Below are positions 56,951-64,000 of a stretch of 64,000 nt of DNA, piece by piece. Below the pieces are notes generated by a model, which was not told the DNA's origin, searched no databases, and saw only the letters and a list, made by a program, of their open reading frames with translations. Origin of the DNA: Salticus scenicus. Lineage: Eukaryota; Arthropoda; Arachnida; Araneae; Salticidae. The position numbers and the translations under genes were made by a program. The stretch is taken from contig OZ005659.1 in assembly GCA_963930645.1 (NCBI GenBank), forward strand, positions 160,301,534 to 160,365,533, in the 5' to 3' direction. Position 1 is the stretch's first letter. Each line of letters starts with the position of its first letter.

Positions 56951-57780
56951 TTATGTTATTATGCAGAAGAAAATGCGAGAAATTGACCAGAGGTGCTTCC
57001 AAGCTTCAATACTTTGTTGCATACTCAGGGGTTGGTGAAATGTCTGTGAATCAAAAGGGAATCTTGCAGAAACCTTTAAAAGTTTATTTACAGGAATTTC
57101 CAGAAGATTGCAGATCTGTAAACGAAGTATCGACTTAAGCTTCACTAGAAAAATTAGCTTAAATAACAGCTGATAACATGAAATTCACAGCATAAACTGT
57201 AGCAAAACATTAACACACAGCGATAAGCTGTAATCAAAGAGTCACAGTTAGGAGCTACATACACTTTGCTGGTTGGCAAAAAACTGATCGACTTCGCGGA
57301 TCGGCACTCCTTTCATAGCACCTTTGTATATCGAGAATTTCCCGGTAACTTCGGTTCTATTCAAGTTAGAGCTTAGATACTTAGTATATCGGTAATAAGT
57401 ATTTTCACGCCGAGGTCGCCAAGGTGTGAAATTTCGCCAAATTTGGTGGCAACGCCATTACTCGCTCTGGTGAAGCTTTTTAACGGGTTTTTGAAGGAAA
57501 ATGAGCTATTTTAATGCGAAAACAAGCTATAAATGCCGAAAATTAACATTTTATAACCTGACTAAACCTCTTTGAATGAAATTACATAAAAATAATGACT
57601 ATTATTTAAAAATTCGTAACAGTATTGTTGTTTTACTCGGTTATTTTTATTATTCTCTTGCTAGCAGACTATATAATTTTTGTTTTCTTCACCCAGATAT
57701 TTTTTTATGTAATTATGCAAAGGAAAATCCGAGGAATTGGTGACAGATGCTTCCAAGCTCCAAAATATTCGAAGTCAAGT
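56838..57780. repeat. direct duplication of flanking DNA around a solo LTR
   Basis: Sequence left of the LTR (about 56838-57014) recurs to its right (57622-about 57770). Shared words in the same order: GTATTGTTGTT, ATTATTCTCTTGCTAGCAGA, TATnCAnAnGAAAATnCGAG and GCTTCCAAGCT. The copies differ by substitutions and a (TA)n tract (56916-56951) on the left. The LTR fills the junction precisely. Confidence 0.75.
57015..57621 (-). mobile_element. solo LTR, diverged relative of the gypsy array LTR
   Basis: On the minus strand it starts TGTTACGAATTTTTAAATAA and ends CCTGAGTATGCAACA, and aligns along its length with the 638-bp LTR of the array. Common blocks: CAAAGAGG(C/T)TTAGT, AAATTTGGCGA, CCTTGGCGACC, a GACAGCTGTT/ATCAGCTGTT region, CTGGAA(A/C)TT, TGTGAATAAA/TGTAAATAAA, and CAACCCCTGAGTATGCAACA against GAACCCCCAAGTACGCAACA. 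At 607 bp it is full length. No internal region is attached and no simple 4-bp target-site duplication is seen. Confidence 0.85.
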
Positions 57781-57844
57781 CAGTCAGTCACACTCCGAAA
57801 TAAACAAAACATATTTTTCAAATATATTTTAAATTACTTAAGAG

Positions 57845-57990
57845 GCAATAAGAATTATGCATATAACTTCATCACAGTTATTGACAAGGATTGAGTGAGG
57901 TTGTAGTTTATGCATTCATACAATAAGAATTATGCATATCACTTCATCACAGTAATTGATAAGGATTGAGTGAGGTGGTATTTTATGTAC
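57845..57990. repeat. 76-bp tandem duplication
   Basis: CAATAAGAATTATGCATAT at about 57846 and 57921. Both continue through ACTTCATCACAGT and GGATTGAGTGAGGT. Confidence 0.9.
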
Positions 57991-59521
57991 TATTCATTCA
58001 TCATAGACGTGAAAAGAAAATCAAGAAATTGAAAGAATTTTAAAAACATTTTTATTTTATTTTTTATCATCTTTATTTATTTATTTACTTTTAGATTGAT
58101 GCTACATTCTTAATATAATATATAAATTGATTGTAATACATGCAAAGATCGTGAAAAATTCCAAATAATAACAGTGACAGCAAGTTATGAAATCCTTTCT
58201 TAAAGGAATAACTATAAGATAAAAAACTTTTTATATACCATGTTTTTAAATTTTCTGTTGAATCTTAGCTATAGAACTAACTACATTAGCACTTTATCAA
58301 TGCGCATAAAATTTTTAAAGTGATAATGACGTCAATTTTTGTGAGATGCATAATTTAACTTTTTATAATTTTTTAACGTTCACATTTAATTAAATGTATT
58401 TAGTTTTATGTCGAAAGAAAATCTACTCGTAATTTCATTTTTGGCAACAATTAAATTATAGCTAATATTTTAATGGCTATTTTTAAATCTATTAGGAGGT
58501 TATTATTTTCATATTTTAATTAATTAAAAGAGAACCAATCAAAAATTCGAAAATTGGGCTTCGTAGTATTGTGTTGTCATCGGGTTCTGAGATATTCTGA
58601 AAGTTTCAAATGTCTAGCTAGTAGGAAAGTTAATTAAAAATCGATTGCAAGATTTGTACCGGACAAATAAAAATAGAAGTTAATAAATACATGGTAAAAA
58701 CTGCTTCATCTAACACCTAATGTCACAGATAATAAGAGTAAATTCTACATGTTCAGTCTTTAATTTACGTTTATCTCTTTCGTATTTCTTCAATAAATTC
58801 GAATTTATATAATTTTTAATTTAATTCTATTTCAAATTACTTCCGGTAGATAAAGAGTTAAACCACAGAAAATATATACGAAAAAAATTCATTTAAAAAA
58901 AAGGGAAGTACAAAAGCGCCTTCTTAAAGTGCAGAAGTTCACTGTTATGCTGTTAGTAAATCTGAATAGAATTAAAGTAAATTAAAAATAATAATAACTA
59001 ATAAAAATAACTACGAAATTTTCACGTCAAAGTGACTGGTCGCAATAATGTACACTTAATATATCAAGTATAATAAACTAATGCTTTCTCATATAATTCG
59101 TGATAAAATGAATTGTGAAGTGAGCGTATATAAACCGAAAATTTATGCCTATTTAATGTTCCAGATTTTGTCTCATATCTGAGAACATTTATTGAAATTG
59201 TGTTATTTATTTGGAATATTTTCATTTCTATCGTTTGAATATTTGGGATCACTCCAAATATTACTCAGTCTAGAATAATGGAAAGCAGAGCTTTTGTCAG
59301 TATATAGCAGGATACAAATTTCAGTTGATAGTCGATGAAACGTTAAAAGGAGCTGTAGTACTTAACGATATTTCAGATGCTTTAATCTTAGTATTAATAT
59401 AAATATTCTTATTTGCATGTGAATCAAATGATTCAATTTTATTCAGCTGATGTACAATTACTGATATATTTTTAAGTGAAAAGTATTAAAGATAAGAATT
59501 AAAAGATTGTTTTAAATATGA
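57991..59521. other. AT-rich noncoding stretch
   Basis: No gene seen. At about 59230-59340 there is a faint resemblance to repeat family D (CACTCCAAAT..., GCTTTTGTCAGTAT..., GATACAAATTTC), too weak to call with confidence. Confidence 0.5.
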
Positions 59522-62500
59522 GTTTTTAACACTTTCCAACAAGGTTGAAAAGTGTTTATGACTTGGGTTTGTCTGTCTGTCTGTCTGTCTGTTCGTCTGT
59601 CTGTCCGCGCTCTAACTCCCGTAAATATTTATGGAATTTCTTGAAACTGATATATGATATATAAGATCTCTATAGGATTCTCCCTGTTGAATATGGAGTT
59701 TATACCTCTACTAGTTTGTGTACAGGGATCCCCTAAAATATCTCAAAGCATTGTGTTCTATGAGAGACATTTCTATAAACCTTATTTCCATACCCTTACT
59801 GTTCACAAATCTAAATAAAATTGAAATATGTTATTCAAGTTCACTATCGGATGTTTCCTGTATAAAATGGAGTAAATACCACCACTGATTTGTGTACAGG
59901 GACACACAAACTTATTTTAAAGAATTTTGTTCTATGAGACGCATTTCTATAAACCTTATTTCCATACCCTTACTGCACACAAATCTTATTAAAATTGAAA
60001 TATGTTATTCAAGTTCATTATCGGATGTTTCCTGCATAAAATGGAGCAAATACCACCACTGATTTGTGTACAGGGACACATAAAAGTATTCCAAAGCATT
60101 ACATTTTATGGTGATATTTTTATAAACTAAATTTTAATAACTTTACTTTGCACGAAGATTTATGAAATTGAAATGTGTTATTTATAAGCACAAAAGAAAA
60201 TGCTTTGCATAGAATATAGCATGATTAGCATTAGATTTACAGGGTGACACAAAAATATTCAGTTATATAAAGAGCTATTAATAAATATTTGCTAAAAGTG
60301 TACTTTCGTTTACATTAAGCGTTTTTAACACTTTCTAACATTTTTAACACTTCCCAACAAGGTTGAAAAGTGATAATGACTTCGGTTTGTCTGTCTGGTC
60401 TGTCCGCCTGTATGTCCCTCCGCGCTCTAATTCCCGTAAATATTTGTGGAATTTCTTGAAACTGATATATGTTATTCAAGTTCACTATCGGATGTTCCCT
60501 TTTGAAAGTGGAGTTTATACCTTTACTGGTTTGTATACAGGGACACCCGAAAGTAGTTCAAAGCGTTGTGTTCTATGAGAGGTATTTCTATAAATCGTAT
60601 TTTCATATTATTACTGTACACATATCTTAATGAAATTGAAGTATGTTATTCCAGTTCACTATCGGATGTTCCCTGTTGAAAATGGATTTCATACCTCTAC
60701 TGGTTTGTGTACAGGGGCACCCGAAAGTATTTCAAAGCATTATGTTCTATGAGAGGTATTTCTATAAATCATATTTTCATACCTTTACTGTACACATATC
60801 GTAATGAAATTGAAATATGTTATTCAAGTTCACTATTGGATTTTTTCTGTATAAAATGGATTAAATACCAACTCTGCTTTATATACAAGGACACTCAAAA
60901 GTATTCTAAAGCATTGCGTTCTATGAGATGTATTACTATAAATCAAATTTTAATAACTTTAGTTTCCACGAAGTTTTAGGAAATTGAAATATGTTATTTA
61001 TATGCACAAAATACTGCTTTACATAGAATATAGCATGATTAGCATTTGATTTACAGGGTGACACAAAAATATTCTGTTATATTAGGAGCTATTATTAAAA
61101 ATTTGCTTGATTTCTACTTTTGTTTACATTAAGTGTTTTTAACACTTCCGAACATCTTTTTAAATGTGAATATGATACTAATTTGTGTATCTGTTCGTCT
61201 GTCTGTCTGCCCGCTCTCTAACTCCCGTAAATATTTAAGGAATTTTTTGAAACTGATATATGTTATTCAAGTTCACTATCGGATGTTTCCTATTGAAAAT
61301 GGAGATTATACCTCTACTGGTGTGTGTACAGTGACACCCGAAAGTATTTCAAAGGACTGTGTTCTATGAGAGGTATTTCTATAAACCATATTTTCATATC
61401 TTTACTGTACAATATCTTCATGAAATTGAATTATGTTATTCAAGTTCTCTATTGGATGTTTCCTATATGAAATAGATTGCATACCAACTCTGTTTTATAT
61501 ACAGGGACACTCCAAAGTACTCCAAAGCATTGCGTTCTTTGTGAGATATTTCTATAAATCAAATTTTAATAGCATTACTTTCCACGAAGTTTTGAGAAAT
61601 GGAAATATGTTATTTATACGCACAAAAGAGTGCTTTGCATAGAATATAGCATGGTTACCATAAGATTTGCAGGATGACACCAAAAATATTCAGTTATATT
61701 AAGAGCAGTTAATAAAAAATTGCTATAATTCTACTTTCATCTACATTAAGCGTTTTTGACACTTTCTATCATTTTTTTAGTGTGAATATAATTTAAATTT
61801 GTGTATCTGTCTGACTGTTCTTCTGTCCGTCTGTCTGTCTCTCTGTCTGATTTCTGTGCTCTAATTCCCGTAAATATTTATGGAATTTCTTTAAACCGAT
61901 ATATTTTATTGAAGCTCACTGTCGGATGTTCCCTATTGAAAATGGAATGTATACCTTTTCTGGTTTGTGTACAGGGACACCCAAAAGTATTCGAAAGCAT
62001 TGTGTTCTATGAGAGGAGTTTCTATAAATCATATTTTAATACCTTCAATATATAGAAACTTTAATGAAATTTTAATATGTTATTCAATTCCCTATCGGAT
62101 CTTTCCTATGTAAAATAGAGTACATTTCTAACTGGTTTGTGTACAGGGGCACTTAAAAGTACTCCAAAGCATTGTGTTGTATGAGGTTATTTTTATAAAC
62201 CAAATTTTAATAATTTTATTTTCCACAAAGCTTAATGCAATTGAAATATATCATTCGTTTGCACAAAAGAGTGTCCCTTCTATGTAATATAGTATGGTTA
62301 GCATTAGATTTACAGGGCCACACAAAAATAATCAGTTACATTAAGAAGTATTAATAAAAATTTACTGGTATTGCACTTTTGTTTGCATGAGCGTTTAAAC
62401 ACTTTCTTATAATTTTAGTGGGAATATGATTTCTATTTGTGCATCTGTCTGCCCGATTGTATACCTTTCTATCTGTTTGTCTCCAGCTCCTATCATCCGT

Positions 62501-62930
62501 GAATATTTCGAGAATTTTTAAAAAATGATACACTCAAGTTCCCTAAGGAATGTTCCCTATTTAAAATGTCATTAATAGGTCCTGTACAACTAGTTTGTTT
62601 ACAGGGACAACAACAACAACAACAACAACAATAAAAAAAACAAGCCAGCGTATTACGTTTTAGGACAGAATATTTTAAAAGTTATATTTAAAAAACTTTC
62701 TACTACAAAAATCTTAAAATCATTGACATGTATTATTGATATTCTAAAATATATTTTTGTATAGAATATGATATGATTAACTTTCAGATTTACAGGGTTA
62801 CACTAAAATATTCAGAGTGTTTAAAAGCTGTAATTATAATCTAACGGCTGCATTTTCTTTTGCGTTAAGCCTTTTTAAAACTTTCCAAAATGCCTAAGAG
62901 TAATTTTAAAATCAATTAGTGTATCTGTAT
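59522..62930. repeat. higher-order tandem repeat array
   Basis: Six units begin with a GTTTTTAACACTTTCCAACA-type word at about 59522, 60319, 61131, 61748, 62388 and 62868. Each head has a TCTG/TCTGTCCG-rich tract, then CGTAAATATTTATGGAATTT. The head is followed by subrepeats of about 170-175 bp carrying GTTATTCAAGTTCACTATCGG, a TACAGGGACAC word and GTTCTATGAGAG. Subrepeat number per unit, by my count, is about 4, 4, 3, 3, 2 from left to right. The last subrepeat of a unit ends in a GAATATAGCATGATTAGCAT...TTTACAGGG-type variant. The first unit's head contains CACTTTCCAAC...GTTGAAAAGTG, a small inverted repeat. No coding potential. Confidence 0.85.
62607..62631. repeat. (CAA)n microsatellite
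   Basis: About eight CAA units, replacing the usual ACAGGGACAC continuation of a subrepeat in the fifth unit of the array. Confidence 0.9.
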
Positions 62931-63433
62931 GTTTTTCATTTTTATGTATCCCCCTTCTGTCTGTTGTGCGATAACGTAGGCAAAGAATATTAATAGTTAT
63001 TCGATACAACAATTGCGTGCAGTTGGAAAGTGTTACTAATCAATGCGTACTGCATGATTTTTCTTTCTTGTATAAATACATATAAAGCCAGAATTTATTA
63101 AAGTGATAACTTACAAATAAATTGCTCTTAATACGCAAAAATCTCATTTTATGCATAACGTATAAAATAACATCAAACTTACAGAGATTTCATTTAAAAT
63201 ACAGGTTTTAATAAAGTAAGAAAAATAATTGTGAATTTCCTGACAATAAATAGAAAATAATTACTTAAACCGAAATATATTGTGTTATTTGTTTATTTAA
63301 AATTAAACCTCGAATGGTATGCTTTATTCTGTACATCATTTTCTTATGATTTAGTTCTTTAAAAATTCGAGATATTTTATTTCTATATGCTGTTTAACTG
63401 GTTAAATATGTACGATATATATATATATATATA
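62931..63433. other. AT-rich noncoding stretch
   Basis: No gene seen; (TA)n at about 63416-63433. Confidence 0.6.
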
Positions 63434-63550
63434 CAGGGTAATTCCGAGGTTATGGGACAAAGTTGGAGGGGAGGTAGAGAGCATCACAAGTATTCAGAAT
63501 TGTATAGGAACCCACGTCCCAATCGTCATCTTAATCCTTTAAGAACTGGA
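63434..63550. mobile_element. possible transposon terminus
   Basis: ACAGGGTAATTCCGAGGTTA followed by a GC-richer 100 bp directly after a (TA)n run. CAGGGTRATTCC-type starts are common at DNA transposon ends in arthropods. No matching opposite end is in the window, so the element is either truncated or extends beyond recognition. Confidence 0.3.
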
Positions 63551-64000
63551 TGTTTGTTGTAATTAAAATTACACATATAGATATGTATATAGATACATAA
63601 ATGATTTTTCATTTACGTACATAGCTATTTATGTATAAATATTTTTTGTGGTAGAATAATGGAAAGTAATTATTAATCTGTATGTAAATATTTGGATTAA
63701 AAAAAAGTTTTTTTTTGCTTTTAAATAAGAATAAGATAAATTTATAAGTGCTGCTTGTAAAATTGAAGGAGAAGGGAAAGAAATGAGATAGGGATCTCTT
63801 AGACTAACTGGCTGTCCAGTTGACATTATAGAACAAAAAAGGAAAGACGATAGTTTATAGGAGTCATAAAACTTGAATGGAGGATCCGAAAAAGAACACC
63901 AGGCTAGGGGAACTATAAGCCACCCACACACTCTCTCTCCAGCCCACGACTTTCTAAGAGCATTTTTTTAGAAGTGCTAGAACTGGTCCTTGGTCAACTA
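63551..64000. other. noncoding stretch to window end
   Basis: Nothing recognised. The 100-codon minus frame at 63629-63931 has no family features and no homologous context, and is not called. Confidence 0.5.

Noticed and set aside
63629..63931. 100-codon minus-strand frame near the window end
   Set aside because: No recognisable motif or composition signal; probably chance.

Overview
The window looks like a transposon-dense, AT-rich intergenic or intronic stretch of an arthropod nuclear genome. A spider or other arachnid is my best guess, from the style of the gypsy Gag (E/K-rich coiled coil), the Helitrons, the tRNA-derived SINEs and the many long A/T runs. I found no confident host protein-coding gene. 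Every long reading frame belongs to a transposable element, and most of those are broken.

Layout. 1-12281: AT-rich DNA with a minus-strand tRNA-derived SINE (1427-1666), a small terminal-inverted-repeat (TIR) element (2457-3039), a TA-flanked Tc1-like element whose two arms are inverted copies of the 3' half of a transposase (3176-4589), a minus-strand Helitron (7229-8216) and a long-TIR element (about 9971-10522). 12282-30658: a tandem array of one Ty3/gypsy element, LTR-int-LTR-int-LTR-int-LTR, period exactly 5913 bp, with a single ATAT target-site duplication around the whole array. All three units share the same premature stops and the same integrase active-site substitution. 30659-31199: a short promoter-like stretch. 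31200-45472: a second, unrelated gypsy element on the minus strand (TSD AACA). Its 3' LTR is split by a 6.4-kb CACTA-like element (31947-38334), which itself holds a SINE and a 1.6-kb, almost perfectly palindromic TA-flanked element (36373-37965).

45529-47890: Helitron-type DNA with two 3' termini. 48310-48894: a solo LTR with TSD TGTG. 50541-55620: dispersed and tandem repeats, a SINE with a 14-bp TSD, a mariner relic, a Tc1/mariner transposase fragment and a 139-bp hAT-like MITE. 57015-57621: a minus-strand solo LTR, a diverged relative of the array's LTR, lying at the junction of a direct duplication of flanking DNA. 59522-about 62930: a higher-order tandem array of (TCTG)-headed units, each built from subrepeats of about 170-175 bp.

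The elements do not form a pathway. The value of the window is the insertion history, which can be read from nested junctions, target-site duplications and diagnostic LTR bases. All coordinates come from reading the sequence by eye; no database comparison was possible.
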